A stretch of DNA of 64,000 nt from Paenibacillus radicis (ex Gao et al. 2016) (GTDB lineage: Bacteria; Bacillota; Bacilli; Paenibacillales; Paenibacillaceae), in contig NZ_BMHY01000014.1 of the NCBI RefSeq assembly GCF_014641555.1, forward strand, positions 1 through 64,000. Direction: 5' to 3'. The first letter of the stretch is position 1. Each line of letters opens with the position of its first letter. Below, in pieces: positions 35,807 through 44,977 of this stretch. Position numbers and translations under genes: made by a program. Under the pieces are notes generated by a model, which saw only the letters and a list, made by a program, of their open reading frames with translations, did no database searches and was not told where the DNA came from.

Positions 35807-36807
35807 ACCGGCACCTCCTCGGCTTTTGTCGCATACGGATGAGCCATCCAGCAAGCCGATTTATGCGATTCATTGCCGTCAACAGCAAGAAGCTCAGGAT
35901 CATTATCCACACATACCTTCATTGCTTCGTCACAACGAGCGCAGAAGCTGCAGCCCTTCGGAGGCTTGATTAAATCCGGCGGCATACCGTAGATCGGAAT
36001 AAGCGGCTCGTCCTTCTTCTGATCCAGACGCGGAACGGAGCGCAGTAATCCTTTCGTATACGGATGCTTCGGATTTTTGAAAATTTCCCATTTCGTACCT
36101 GTCTCAACTACCTTGCCGGCATACATAACGATAACGCGGTCACATACATCCGCAACGACACCAAGGTCATGGGTAATCAGAATGATCGAAGTGCCCATAC
36201 GCTGCTGCAAGTCTTTCATCACGCGCAAGATTTGCGCCTGAATCGTTACGTCCAGCGCCGTTGTCGGCTCATCGGCGATGAGCAGTGACGGATTGCAGGC
36301 CAAAGCGATAGCGATCATCGCACGCTGGCGCATACCCCCTGAGAACTCATGCGGGTATTGGCTAAACCGGGCTTCCGGGTTCGGAATACCAACAAGCTTC
36401 AGCATTTCAATCGCACGGGCACGCGCTGCCGCAGCACTGACGCCTTGATGCTTCACGAGCCCTTCCGTAATTTGACGCCCGATCGTCAGCGTCGGGTTAA
36501 GCGAGGTCATCGGATCCTGGAAAATCATCCCCATATCCTTGCCGCGGATATCCTCCATCTGCTTCGGCGTCTTCTTCAAAATATCTTGACCATTGAACAG
36601 AATCGAGCCTGTTGTTACAGCAGGCGGCGAAGGCACGAGGCGCATGAGCGATTGCGCGGTTACGGACTTGCCGCAGCCGGATTCACCGACGATGCCTACT
36701 GCTTCGCCTTTATTTACATGAAAGTTGACGCCGCGTACCGCTTGCACGGTACCGCCTCGAACTTTGAAATTTACTCGCAGATCATTGACTTCAAGCAAAC
36801 GCTCCAT
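35803..36807 (-). CDS. oppD: Oligopeptide ABC transporter ATP-binding protein OppD
   Basis: A 334-residue ATPase partner of OppF with Walker A GESGCGKSVTAQ, signature FSGGMRQRAMIAIAL and Walker B LLIADEPTTALD. The Cys-rich C-terminal segment is GCSFCARCDEAMKVC. The ATG at 36807 is used because the in-frame GTG nine bases earlier is part of the AGGAGGTG binding site. Confidence 0.94.
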   Translation of the reverse strand: MERLLEVNDLRVNFKVRGGTVQAVRGVNFHVNKGEAVGIVGESGCGKSVTAQSLMRLVPSPPAVTTGSILFNGQDILKKTPKQMEDIRGKDMGMIFQDPMTSLNPTLTIGRQITEGLVKHQGVSAAAARARAIEMLKLVGIPNPEARFSQYPHEFSGGMRQRAMIAIALACNPSLLIADEPTTALDVTIQAQILRVMKDLQQRMGTSIILITHDLGVVADVCDRVIVMYAGKVVETGTKWEIFKNPKHPYTKGLLRSVPRLDQKKDEPLIPIYGMPPDLIKPPKGCSFCARCDEAMKVCVDNDPELLAVDGNESHKSACWMAHPYATKAEEVPV

Positions 36808-36819
36808 CTGTCGCACCTC

Positions 36820-37743
36820 CTACTTTTTCATTTTCGGATCAAGCGCGTCACGCAATCCGTCTCCGAAAATATTAAAGCAAAGCATCGTTAAACTAATCAG
36901 GACCGCAGGGAAAATCATCCGCCAAGGATAGATCGTCATGGCTTTCAATGCGTCATTGATCAGTGTTCCGAGCGACGCGGCAGGGGACTGCACGCCAAGT
37001 CCGAGGAAGCTGAGGAAAGCTTCGGCGAAAATTGCGCTTGGCACCGTCATCGTAATCGTGACGATAATCGCGCCGATCGCGTTCGGAACAAGATGCTTAA
37101 ACATAATCCGCGCAGGACTCGCGCCAAGCGAACGCGCGGCCAATACATATTCCTGATTTTTGAGCTGCATAATTTGTCCGCGGACAATCCACGCCATATT
37201 GATCCATCCAGTAATACTAAGCGCCAAGATGATCGTGAACATGCTAGGCTCCAAAACGACAATAAGCAATATAACGACGAGCAAGCTCGGAATGGAATAC
37301 AATATTTCGCAAAAACGGTTGAGTACTTCGTCGACTTTACCGCCGTAGTAGCCCATAATACCGCCGATAATAACGCCGACGAACAAATCGACCAATGCCG
37401 CGTAAATGCCGACCTGCAGTGAAATTCCCGCACCCATCCAGGTACGCGAGAACATATCCCGTCCCAGAGCGTCAGTACCAAACCAGTGGTCAGAGGACGG
37501 CTTCTGATTTGTTGCCGACAGATCATTCGTGGAATAATCATGAGGCGAAATCCATTGGCCGATAATGGCCATAACGACGATAAGGAAAAGAATAACAAGG
37601 CTGACCATCGCCATTTTATTGGAACGCAGCCGGAACCAAGCGTCCTTCCATGCCGAAATACTTTCGCGAACGACTGTTTCCGGCACTTTCTCTTCTCTGC
37701 TAAGCTTTGCGAAATCTTCTCTTTGCAATGAATGCTCCGACAT
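36820..37743 (-). CDS. oppC: Oligopeptide ABC transporter permease OppC
   Basis: A 307-residue inner-membrane permease with one N-terminal helix in an OppC-type extension, then the transport domain with the EAA loop EYVLAARSLGASPARIMFKH. It follows oppB closely; GGAGG lies eight bases before the ATG. Confidence 0.93.
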   Translation of the reverse strand: MSEHSLQREDFAKLSREEKVPETVVRESISAWKDAWFRLRSNKMAMVSLVILFLIVVMAIIGQWISPHDYSTNDLSATNQKPSSDHWFGTDALGRDMFSRTWMGAGISLQVGIYAALVDLFVGVIIGGIMGYYGGKVDEVLNRFCEILYSIPSLLVVILLIVVLEPSMFTIILALSITGWINMAWIVRGQIMQLKNQEYVLAARSLGASPARIMFKHLVPNAIGAIIVTITMTVPSAIFAEAFLSFLGLGVQSPAASLGTLINDALKAMTIYPWRMIFPAVLISLTMLCFNIFGDGLRDALDPKMKK

Positions 37744-37747
37744 CGGG

Positions 37748-38677
37748 TCAGCCTCCTTTCCTGCTTAATTTAATCCGCGGGTCAACGAGGCCGTACGCAA
37801 TATCGGTCAAGAAGCGCGCAAGCATCAGAATAACCGCATAGAAGAGCGTCACGCCCATGATCAGCGTGTAGTCGCGGTTGGTAATGCTGTTGACGAAGCT
37901 TTTGCCCAAGCCGCCGATCCCGAAAATCTGCTCGATAATAACCGAACCGGTAATAATGTTGGCTGTCATCGGACCTACGTAAGTGACAACTGGCAAAATC
38001 GCATTGCGCAGTGCATGCCGAATGAGGATAATACGTCCGGACAAGCCTTTTGCTCTAGCCGTCTTAATATAGTCGGCCGTCAGCACCTCCAGCATGCTGG
38101 AGCGCGTAAGCCGTGCAATGAAGGCTGCGGGCAGGAATGACAATGCGACAACCGGCAAGATAAAGTCGGTCGGATCGTTCAGACCCGCTACGCTAAGCCA
38201 GCCGAGCTTTACGCCAAAAATATACTGGAGACCTGCGGCAACGACGAAATTTGGAATCGATACACCCAGCACAGCGATAAAAATCGTGAAGGCGTCGAGA
38301 AATTTTCGATGGTTAAGCGCAGCGATCAGACCCAAAACGATGCCTGCGGCAATCGCTAGAATAATCGCGAAAATGCCCAGCTGCAACGAATAAATAAAGC
38401 CGTTCTTAATCACGTCGACAACCGACGTATATTGCTGTTTCATAGACAAGCCAAGATCAAAGTGAAGCAAATTGTTCATGTAATGCAAATATTGAACGCC
38501 GAGCGGATCATTCAAACCGTATTGCTCGTTAAGCCTCTCTTGAATGGCCGGAGGCACGTTTTTCTCGGATTGAAAAGGATTTCCCGGTATCGCTTTCATC
38601 AGGAAAAAAGTAGCGGAAGCCAGCACGAAAATCGAAATTAACATAAACAGCAGCTTCTGAAGGACATAGCGAACCAC
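37748..38677 (-). CDS. oppB: Oligopeptide ABC transporter permease OppB (GTG start)
   Basis: A 309-residue permease with six helices and the EAA-type loop DYIKTARAKGLSGRIILIRH. The first codon is taken as GTG 38675-38677, so the product begins MVRYVLQKLL; AAGGAGG lies eleven bases before it. The frame is open to 38707 but the extension overlaps that binding site. Confidence 0.92.
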   Translation of the reverse strand: MVRYVLQKLLFMLISIFVLASATFFLMKAIPGNPFQSEKNVPPAIQERLNEQYGLNDPLGVQYLHYMNNLLHFDLGLSMKQQYTSVVDVIKNGFIYSLQLGIFAIILAIAAGIVLGLIAALNHRKFLDAFTIFIAVLGVSIPNFVVAAGLQYIFGVKLGWLSVAGLNDPTDFILPVVALSFLPAAFIARLTRSSMLEVLTADYIKTARAKGLSGRIILIRHALRNAILPVVTYVGPMTANIITGSVIIEQIFGIGGLGKSFVNSITNRDYTLIMGVTLFYAVILMLARFLTDIAYGLVDPRIKLSRKGG

Positions 38678-38746
38678 TCGTCGTGGCACCTCCTTGGTAA
38701 TGAGCATCTGGAATAAGGCGATTCGTCAGGAAACGGCCTTTTATTT

Positions 38747-38784
38747 CAAAAAGGGATATATGCAGTCAATGCTGCATATATCCC
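38747..38784 (-). terminator. Intercistronic hairpin between oppA and oppB
   Basis: A perfect 13-bp stem, GGGATATATGCAG/CTGCATATATCCC (38753-38765 and 38772-38784), is followed by a short T run in the minus direction. It lies 20 bp after the oppA stop. It may terminate most transcripts, so that the binding protein is made in excess over the permease, or stabilise the oppA mRNA 3-prime end. Confidence 0.8.
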
Positions 38785-38804
38785 GCAAACCATGGACGTG
38801 CTTC

Positions 38805-40478
38805 TTATTTTCCTACATAGCTGCCGCGATTGTAGTCAATATCGCCTTTGTAATCCATGAAGATGCCTTCATATCCAGGCTTAATCATGTACACGCTGCT
38901 GTAGTAGAACAGCGGTGCTACTGCACGGGATTCGATCAAAATTTGCTCGGCACGCGCCATAGCTTGCATACGCTCTTTTTGATTATCCGTAGCATATGCT
39001 TTTTTCACCATATCGTCGTATTCCTTCGATGCAAAGCCGGTATTGTTGTTGCCGCTCTTCGAAGTGTACAGGTCGATGAAAGTCATCGGATCGTTATAGT
39101 CCGCGCCGTTGCCGCCGCGAGCCACTTCATAGTTCAGACGGTTCCGGTTGTCGATGAACACGCCCCATTCCTGGTTCTCGATGCTTGTATCAACGCCCAG
39201 GTTTGTTTTCCACATTGCTGCAATCGCCTCAGCGATTTTTTGATGCTTGTCATTTGTGTTGTAAGCAAGTTTAACAGTTGGCATTTTGCTCAGGCCCAGC
39301 TCTTGCAGACCCTCAGCCAACAGTTTTTTCGCTGCTTCGATATCTTCAGTGAAGTATGCATCGCTAACTTCGGCGCGGAAATCTTCTTTCTCGCCTTTAA
39401 TACCTGGAGGAACAAAGCCGAAAGCTGGCTTCTCGCCGCCCAGTGCGATTTTATCGGTAATATCCTGACGGCTGATTGCCATCGACAGTGCTTGGCGAAT
39501 CTTCTGGTTGTTAAAAGGCTCTTGCTTAATGTTGAACATGTAGTAGTAAATGCTCGCCGTGCCTTTTACTTTGAATTCATCAGGATTGCTTTTTTTCAAC
39601 GTCTCGAATTGCTCAGTCGGGATCAGGCCTGTAGGCATACCCGCATAATCCAGCTTGTCTGTTTGGTACATGCTAAGCTCCGTACCGGAGTCGTTAACCA
39701 TAGTGAAGAATACTTTGCTCAGCTTCACATCGTCTTTCGCGTAATAGTTCTCGTTCGGAACTAGCGTAATCGACGTGTTTTTCTTCCACTCGGTCATTTT
39801 GAACGAACCGTTCGTAATGATCGTTTTCGCATCTGTTGCCCATGCTTCATTGTCCTTCACCGATTGATGAACAGGGAAGTAAGTTGTAAACGACATCAGG
39901 CTCAAGAAGTATGGCGTTGGCGAGTTCAGCGTTACTTCAAGCGTATGCTCGTCTACCGCTTTTACTGCAACGTCATCGGCTGTTACGCCGTCAGCGCCTG
40001 TGTTGTATTTCTCAGCGTTTTTGATGTAATACAGCTGGTAAGCGTAAGCTGCTGCAGCTGGTTTAAGGTCTGGATCAAGGACGCGTTTCCAGGCATAAAC
40101 GAAATCATTCGCCGTTACTGGATCGCCATTGCTCCATTTCGCATCATCGCGAAGATTAAATGTATAGGTCAAACCGTCATCGGAAATTTTCCAATCTTTC
40201 GCAATGCCGGCAACGTCATTGCCTTTTTCGTCTTTACGCAACAAACCTTCGTAGATACCGTTAAGTACAGTAGCGGAAACTTGGTCCTGTACTTGCGCAG
40301 GATCCAGCGTAGGAGGCTGCTCAGACAGGTTCATCCGAAATTCTTTCTTTCCTGCAGCATCGCTGCCGCCATTGCCCGAGTTGCCCGTTTCATTCTTTGG
40401 TGTACAGCCAACTGCAATGATGGCCAGCACGAGAAGCAAAGAAACGAGTTTAAAGCCATGTTTGTTCTTCTTCAACAT
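38805..40478 (-). CDS. oppA: Oligopeptide-binding lipoprotein OppA
   Basis: A 557-residue extracytoplasmic solute-binding protein of the SBP_bac_5 family. Its lipobox is AVGC (about residues 22-25), followed by a Gly/Ser/Asn linker. The mature part begins with MNLSEQPPTLDPAQVQDQ and has SNGDPVTANDFVYAWKRVLD, typical of peptide-binding proteins. First gene of the opp operon. Confidence 0.94.
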   Translation of the reverse strand: MLKKNKHGFKLVSLLLVLAIIAVGCTPKNETGNSGNGGSDAAGKKEFRMNLSEQPPTLDPAQVQDQVSATVLNGIYEGLLRKDEKGNDVAGIAKDWKISDDGLTYTFNLRDDAKWSNGDPVTANDFVYAWKRVLDPDLKPAAAAYAYQLYYIKNAEKYNTGADGVTADDVAVKAVDEHTLEVTLNSPTPYFLSLMSFTTYFPVHQSVKDNEAWATDAKTIITNGSFKMTEWKKNTSITLVPNENYYAKDDVKLSKVFFTMVNDSGTELSMYQTDKLDYAGMPTGLIPTEQFETLKKSNPDEFKVKGTASIYYYMFNIKQEPFNNQKIRQALSMAISRQDITDKIALGGEKPAFGFVPPGIKGEKEDFRAEVSDAYFTEDIEAAKKLLAEGLQELGLSKMPTVKLAYNTNDKHQKIAEAIAAMWKTNLGVDTSIENQEWGVFIDNRNRLNYEVARGGNGADYNDPMTFIDLYTSKSGNNNTGFASKEYDDMVKKAYATDNQKERMQAMARAEQILIESRAVAPLFYYSSVYMIKPGYEGIFMDYKGDIDYNRGSYVGK

Positions 40479-40654
40479 GAATATCCTCCCCTGATGTTCT
40501 TACCATATTTGCAATAATTTTACATTAATAACGATAGAAATCACATTTAATCGATTGAATTGTGCGAAAATTAAATGATTTCAATCGAAATTTATCAATT
40601 TCTATGTCGATACACATATAATTATTGCATTGTAACTTTTAATACACGACTTCC

Positions 40655-40683
40655 AATATACATTAGTAAGTGACCCGTGTCAA
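40655..40683 (-). promoter_or_regulatory. SigA-type promoter of the opp operon
   Basis: A perfect TTGACA (40678-40683) and TATATT (40655-40660) are separated by 17 bp on the minus strand. The leader to the oppA start is about 170 bases and AT-rich. Confidence 0.75.
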
Positions 40684-40784
40684 TTCCCATATATTGGGTG
40701 GTAATTGTTGGATGTTGATAACGAAGACTTCTAGCGGTACGTATAGCATGCTGCAACAGCATGGGGTTAATACGCTGTTAAAGC

Positions 40785-40825
40785 AAAAAAAGGGCGATTC
40801 GAGAATAGTCTCGAATCGCCCTTTT
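40785..40825 (-). terminator. Terminator of the rpiB-ywlG-glyA operon
   Basis: A perfect 17-bp stem with a four-base loop (40788-40804 and 40809-40825, core AAGGGCGATTCGAGA) is followed by T-rich sequence on the minus strand. It begins 19 bp after the glyA stop. Confidence 0.93.
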
Positions 40826-40843
40826 GACTGCAAGCGCAGATGA

Positions 40844-42091
40844 TTAGTATTGAACAGTCGGGTAAAGCGGATATTGCGCAGTCAGATCGCGAACGATGCC
40901 GCGTGCTTTTGCCAGAATCGCTTCGTCTTCGTGGTTTTTCAGCGTCATTGCAATAACTTCGCCGATCGTCTTCATCGCTGTTTCGTCCATGCCGCGGGAA
41001 GTAGCAGCTGGCGTACCAAGACGGATGCCGCTCGTTACAAACGGGCTGGTCGGATCGAATGGAATCGCATTTTTGTTAGCTGTAATGCCGATCGAGTCAA
41101 GCACATGCTCCGCAACTTTGCCTGTGATGTTCAGGCCGCGCGTATCGATGAGCATCAAGTGGTTGTCAGTTCCGCCGGAAACGATGTTGATGCCTTCGCC
41201 AACCAGCGTGTCAGCCAGAACTTTCGCATTGTTGATCACCTGTTGTGCATACTGCTTCCATGAAGGCTGCAGCACTTCGCCAAAAGCAACTGCTTTAGCA
41301 GCGATGATATGCATCAGAGGACCGCCTTGCGTACCCGGGAATACAGCTTTATCAATAGCCGCTGCCCATGGTTTACGGCAAAGAATCAAGCCGCCGCGAG
41401 GACCGCGAAGCGTTTTGTGCGTAGTAGTCGTTACGAAATGTGCATATGGAACTGGGTTCGGGTGCAGACCAGCCGCAACAAGACCTGCGATGTGGGCCAT
41501 ATCGACCATGAACAAAGCGCCTACGTCTTCTGCGATTTTGCCCAGTTTTTCGAAATCAATCGTACGCGGGTAAGCGCTGGCACCGGCAACGATCAGACGA
41601 GGACGGTGCTTGAATGCCGCTTTGCGAACTTCTTCATAGTTAATTGTGAATGTATCTTCGTCAACGCCATAAGCGACGAAATTGTACAACAAGCCGGAAG
41701 CGTTAACCGGGCTGCCGTGTGTCAAGTGGCCGCCGTGCGCCAGGTTCATGCCAAGAACGGTGTCGCCTGGTTTGAGGACAGCCAGGTAAACCGCCATGTT
41801 TGCTTGAGCGCCGGAGTGAGGCTGAACGTTCGCGTGTTCTGCGCCGAAAATTTCTTTTGCGCGATCACGTGCGATATCTTCAACGATGTCAACATGCTCA
41901 CAGCCGCCGTAGAAACGTTTGCCCGGGTAGCCTTCTGCGTATTTGTTCGTCAATACAGAGCCCATTGCTTCCAGAACCGCTTCACTTACGATGTTCTCGG
42001 ATGCGATCAATTCGATGTTGTCGCGTTGACGCTGCAATTCAAGGCCCATTGCCTTCAAAACTTCAGGATCTTGCTTACGTAGATTTTCCAT
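40844..42091 (-). CDS. glyA: Serine hydroxymethyltransferase
   Basis: A 415-residue PLP enzyme that converts serine and tetrahydrofolate to glycine and methylene-THF, the main entry to one-carbon metabolism. The PLP lysine is in VTTTTHKTLRGPRGG, and the N-terminal IELIASENIVSEAVLEAMGS is diagnostic. AGGAGG precedes the ATG. It is the last gene of an operon controlled by a ZTP riboswitch. Confidence 0.97.
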   Translation of the reverse strand: MENLRKQDPEVLKAMGLELQRQRDNIELIASENIVSEAVLEAMGSVLTNKYAEGYPGKRFYGGCEHVDIVEDIARDRAKEIFGAEHANVQPHSGAQANMAVYLAVLKPGDTVLGMNLAHGGHLTHGSPVNASGLLYNFVAYGVDEDTFTINYEEVRKAAFKHRPRLIVAGASAYPRTIDFEKLGKIAEDVGALFMVDMAHIAGLVAAGLHPNPVPYAHFVTTTTHKTLRGPRGGLILCRKPWAAAIDKAVFPGTQGGPLMHIIAAKAVAFGEVLQPSWKQYAQQVINNAKVLADTLVGEGINIVSGGTDNHLMLIDTRGLNITGKVAEHVLDSIGITANKNAIPFDPTSPFVTSGIRLGTPAATSRGMDETAMKTIGEVIAMTLKNHEDEAILAKARGIVRDLTAQYPLYPTVQY

Positions 42092-42151
42092 AATAATGCC
42101 TCCTATAGTTAATTAATGGTTTATATAAATTAGAGACAACGGCTCATGCCG

Positions 42152-42760
42152 CTAGTCGCAGGTTCCCGGCGATTGCTCTACCGCCAGGCCGCTTCCTTCC
42201 GGCTCTGATGTATAGACGGCACGTGCGCCGCCGATCAGCTTCGGTCGCGCATAAGCCATCGTCACATGGGCAGATCCAATGTTTTTAATCGAAGGACGAA
42301 CCGGTACCGCCACCCGCCGCAAATGCATGCCGATGAACGTATCCCCGATATCAATCCCTGCGTGTGCAGCTATCGTCTCAACCAGACACGCCCCGTGAAG
42401 CTGACGGTAAGCGTAGGCCGCCATCGAGCCGCCTGCTTTCGGAACCGGTACAGCCGCTACTTCCTCCAGCCCGTACTTCTCCGCCGCCTCTCGTTCAATG
42501 ACGAGTGCACGGTTCAAATGCTCACAGCATTGAAACACCGGGTAAAAACCAATGTCGCGTCGAGCCGCCTCCACACCTGCAAAAATCTGCGCCGCCGTTT
42601 CCACCGTTCCGGAAGTTCCGATACGGTGACCCAGCACCTCGCTCGTGCTCGTCCCGACGACGAGCAGTTGTCCTTTGCCAAGGTTTCCGGCCTCGGCCAA
42701 TTCACGGATGATCTGCTCAACATCAGATGCAATGTTCGTTATTTTATCAGTTCCGCTCAT
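42152..42760 (-). CDS. ywlG: UPF0340/TIGR01440 family protein (YwlG-like)
   Basis: A 202-residue cytosolic protein conserved next to glyA and rpiB in Bacillales, function unknown. LVVGTSTSEVLGHRIGTSG and FQCCEHLNRALVIERE are characteristic. It sits between rpiB and glyA, with 27 and 60 bp gaps, so it belongs to the same transcript. Confidence 0.9.
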   Translation of the reverse strand: MSGTDKITNIASDVEQIIRELAEAGNLGKGQLLVVGTSTSEVLGHRIGTSGTVETAAQIFAGVEAARRDIGFYPVFQCCEHLNRALVIEREAAEKYGLEEVAAVPVPKAGGSMAAYAYRQLHGACLVETIAAHAGIDIGDTFIGMHLRRVAVPVRPSIKNIGSAHVTMAYARPKLIGGARAVYTSEPEGSGLAVEQSPGTCD

Positions 42761-42787
42761 GGACGTTTGTCTCCTTCTTGCATCATG

Positions 42788-43243
42788 TTAGGAGCGTGAG
42801 TGTTGGGCTTCAATTTGATTCACTTTATTCAGCCGGCTAACATGACGCTCTCCGCCCGAGAACGGTGTCTCCAGCCAGATGCGGACGATTTCTTGCGCTA
42901 CGCCAGGGCCGATGACACGCTCGCCCATCGCGAGCACATTGGTATCGTTATGCTCTCGGGTCGCTTGCGCAGAGAACAAATCATGCACAAGCGCACAGCG
43001 GATGCCAGCGACTTTATTCGCCGCGATCGACATTCCGATGCCGGTTCCGCAGATAAGGATACCGCGGTCAGCTTGGCCGCTTGCAACGCGATCTGCAACT
43101 GGAAGCGCATAGTCGGGATAGTCGACCGATTGACTGCAATCGCAGCCGAGATCCTCGATTTCATGTCCCAGCGATTCCAGATAAGGGACGATAACGTCTT
43201 TCAGGCGGTAGCCTCCGTGGTCCGCGCCGATTGCAATTTTCAT
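42788..43243 (-). CDS. rpiB: Ribose-5-phosphate isomerase B
   Basis: A 151-residue enzyme that interconverts ribulose-5-phosphate and ribose-5-phosphate. The N-terminal IAIGADHGGYRLKD and the active-site CGTGIGMSIAANKVAGIRCA with its cysteine are clear RpiB signatures. The 3-prime part (QIEAQHSRS) is hydrophilic. First gene after the ZTP riboswitch; some family members act on other sugar phosphates such as allose or galactose phosphates. Confidence 0.93.
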   Translation of the reverse strand: MKIAIGADHGGYRLKDVIVPYLESLGHEIEDLGCDCSQSVDYPDYALPVADRVASGQADRGILICGTGIGMSIAANKVAGIRCALVHDLFSAQATREHNDTNVLAMGERVIGPGVAQEIVRIWLETPFSGGERHVSRLNKVNQIEAQHSRS

Positions 43244-43434
43244 AGTGGGTTTCCTCCTAAAGGTATGTGCGTCGATTACCGGGCAAAACGGCCATTTGTT
43301 TAAACCTTTGGCGTTTTACATAGCAAGATAAGCATGATTACTACCAGACAAAACTGCTTACCTTTGAAGCTGAAAAATGACACTATCGCTCCAATCCTAC
43401 GATCTTATTATACCTAAATTCGTCGAAAAAGACG

Positions 43435-43457
43435 AAAAAAGAGCATGACATGCTCTT
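43435..43457 (-). terminator. Expression-platform terminator of the ZTP riboswitch
   Basis: On the minus strand AAGAGCATGTCATGCTCTT (43439-43457) folds into a short hairpin followed by six T residues (43435-43440). It lies about 15 bases after the conserved CGCCTGGGCA of the aptamer. The sequence just before it, AAAGAGCAGCATGCTG, is partly complementary to the terminator and could form the alternative pairing when ligand is bound. Confidence 0.75.
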
Positions 43458-43471
43458 CAGCATGCTGCTCT

Positions 43472-43548
43472 TTGCCCAGGCGACCGGCCGTATGTTCCGA
43501 TGCTCCACCGTGGTTACCCACTTCCGTCGCCAGTCACATCGGAAACCG
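43472..43548 (-). ncRNA. ZTP (pfl) riboswitch aptamer upstream of rpiB-ywlG-glyA
   Basis: Read on the minus strand, the segment shows the ZTP/ZMP aptamer hallmarks in order: P1 strand CCGATG (43537-43542), the conserved TGACTGGCG (43528-43536), a GTGG-GTAA-CCAC hairpin, the closing P1 strand CATCGG (43497-43502), a linker, and the 3-prime domain GGCCGGTCGCCTGGGCA. ZTP riboswitches sense 5-aminoimidazole-4-carboxamide ribotide derivatives that build up when 10-formyl-THF is short, and switch on folate and purine genes. A terminator follows. Control of glyA fits this biology. Confidence 0.9.
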
Positions 43549-43561
43549 TCTTTGTATTCTC

Positions 43562-43590
43562 ATCATAGCCGATTCCTGCCCGAAAATCAA
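43562..43590 (-). promoter_or_regulatory. SigA-type promoter of the ZTP riboswitch transcript
   Basis: TTGATT (43585-43590) and TATGAT (43562-43567) are separated by 17 bp on the minus strand. Transcription would start near 43555, about 13 bases before the first aptamer helix. The remaining leader between the terminator and rpiB (43244-43434) shows no further named motif. Confidence 0.75.
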
Positions 43591-43717
43591 TCATCCTTTA
43601 TGCTTTTTCAGCGTGGAAATTTACTAATCGGACAGGCTTCTTATTAAAGAAAAGAAAGAGTAGCGAGCGGCAATAAAAGGGGATGGCATTCCCAGTCATC
43701 TGCGGATCGCCTTTCCT

Positions 43718-44287
43718 TTATAGCTTGCCCAGCAGCTTGCGCAGCCCTTCTTCGATTTCGTTCGCACAGCTTCGGTACATTTCCATCGTCCCGCCGAATG
43801 GATCGGCGATGTCAGTGCCAGGGATCCGCCGCTCCAATTCCAGCAGCTTCGACCGCTCAGCATTGCTCAACTGCTGTCCGAGCGCCTGCTTCATATGCAT
43901 CTCCGTATAAAGCTGTTCCAGCTCTTGAATGTCAGCAAGCGCTGTGTCGTCTTGATGCGCATATTCCTTCAGCGTGTGGGTCTTGTCCACTGCTTCTGGA
44001 AAACCTTGCAGCAATCCTCTTTTATGGCCTGCAGTCATCGTCAAGATGAGGTCCGCCCATTCAACAGCCTCGCCAGTCAGTGCACGTGATGCGCCGCGAT
44101 GCTGGATATTTTTCTCCCGCAGTGATTCAATCGCATATCGTGAAACAGCTAGACCGTCGATCGTCGATACGCCTGCAGAGCGGATTTCTAGTGCAACACC
44201 TTGGCGATCGGCCATATCCTTCAACATCGCTTCGGCCATCGGTGATCGGCAGGTGTTGCCGGTACATACGAATAAGATGCGTTTCAT
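43718..44287 (-). CDS. ywlE: Low-molecular-weight protein arginine phosphatase (YwlE-like)
   Basis: A 189-residue phosphatase with the P-loop VCTGNTCRSPMAE at the N-terminus and the acid DPFGG near residue 160. The Thr in the GNTCRS loop, where tyrosine phosphatases have Ile, marks YwlE-type enzymes that remove phosphate from arginine and oppose the McsB kinase. It is longer than the usual 150 because of an insertion around residues 95-145 (QDDTALADIQELEQLY...). It lies between mntP and the rpiB operon, as in B. subtilis. Confidence 0.9.
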   Translation of the reverse strand: MKRILFVCTGNTCRSPMAEAMLKDMADRQGVALEIRSAGVSTIDGLAVSRYAIESLREKNIQHRGASRALTGEAVEWADLILTMTAGHKRGLLQGFPEAVDKTHTLKEYAHQDDTALADIQELEQLYTEMHMKQALGQQLSNAERSKLLELERRIPGTDIADPFGGTMEMYRSCANEIEEGLRKLLGKL

Positions 44288-44326
44288 GTTGCTGTCCCCT
44301 TTCTATTCGAGAGACCATGAACATGG

Positions 44327-44887
44327 TCAGATAATAAACATTATGCCAAAAATAAACAAAATGGCTCCGCCAAACGCTTCACCGTAACCGCCAAGATTGC
44401 GGCTGACTCTCCGGCCAAGCATCAAACCCATTATGGACATCAATCCGCCGAAAAACCCGAACAATAGAATCGTAAGCAGCAGATCGGCTTGGAACATCCC
44501 AAGGGTCACGCCAACAGAAAAAGAATCGATGCTGACGCTCAGCGCAAACAGAAACGTTCCCCAAACCGAACGGTAATCGAGCGATTTAACCTCTTCGCCT
44601 TTAATCGAGCTGTAAATCATATGCCCGCCCAGCAAAACCAGCAGAATGCCAGCTGCCGTAGTCGCTACATGGCCTAAAAGGCCGCTTACGAACTGCCCGG
44701 CAAACATTCCCCCGAGCGGCATAATAATATGAAAAAGAGCAATAACGCTGCTTAACTTCAATATATCGCGTAGTCGTATACCTTTCAATCCGATTCCAAT
44801 TCCCAATGAAAAAGCATCCATGCCCAGTGCCACCGCCATAATAAGCAGTGTCGCAAACTGTCCAGCGTGCAAAGCGGCTTCATTCAC
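44327..44887 (-). CDS. mntP: Manganese efflux pump MntP (GTG start)
   Basis: A 186-residue membrane protein with six helices. The two-fold repeated motifs MAVALGMDAFSLGIGIG and ALSVSIDSFSVGVTLG carry the acidic residues of the metal path. The start is taken as GTG 44885-44887 with GGGGGAG upstream; the frame is open to 44914. It follows a structured leader region. Confidence 0.92.
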   Translation of the reverse strand: MNEAALHAGQFATLLIMAVALGMDAFSLGIGIGLKGIRLRDILKLSSVIALFHIIMPLGGMFAGQFVSGLLGHVATTAAGILLVLLGGHMIYSSIKGEEVKSLDYRSVWGTFLFALSVSIDSFSVGVTLGMFQADLLLTILLFGFFGGLMSIMGLMLGRRVSRNLGGYGEAFGGAILFIFGIMFII

Positions 44888-44977
44888 GCAGTCTCTCCCC
44901 CTGTCCACATCCATTCTTTACCCAACATATGCGGACAAGAAGCCAAACATACGAATTAATAGGCAAATAGATTAGAG

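Larger units (their letters stand above)
40479..40843. other. glyA-oppA intergenic region
   Basis: The gap holds the glyA terminator, the opp promoter and a long AT-rich oppA leader. No open frame or known RNA motif is seen in the leader; a CodY-type operator would be expected for an opp operon, but I cannot point to a convincing match. Confidence 0.5.

Noticed and set aside
38694..39764. 356-codon plus-strand frame opposite oppA
   Set aside because: Shadow of oppA that starts inside the intercistronic hairpin region; no coding signals.
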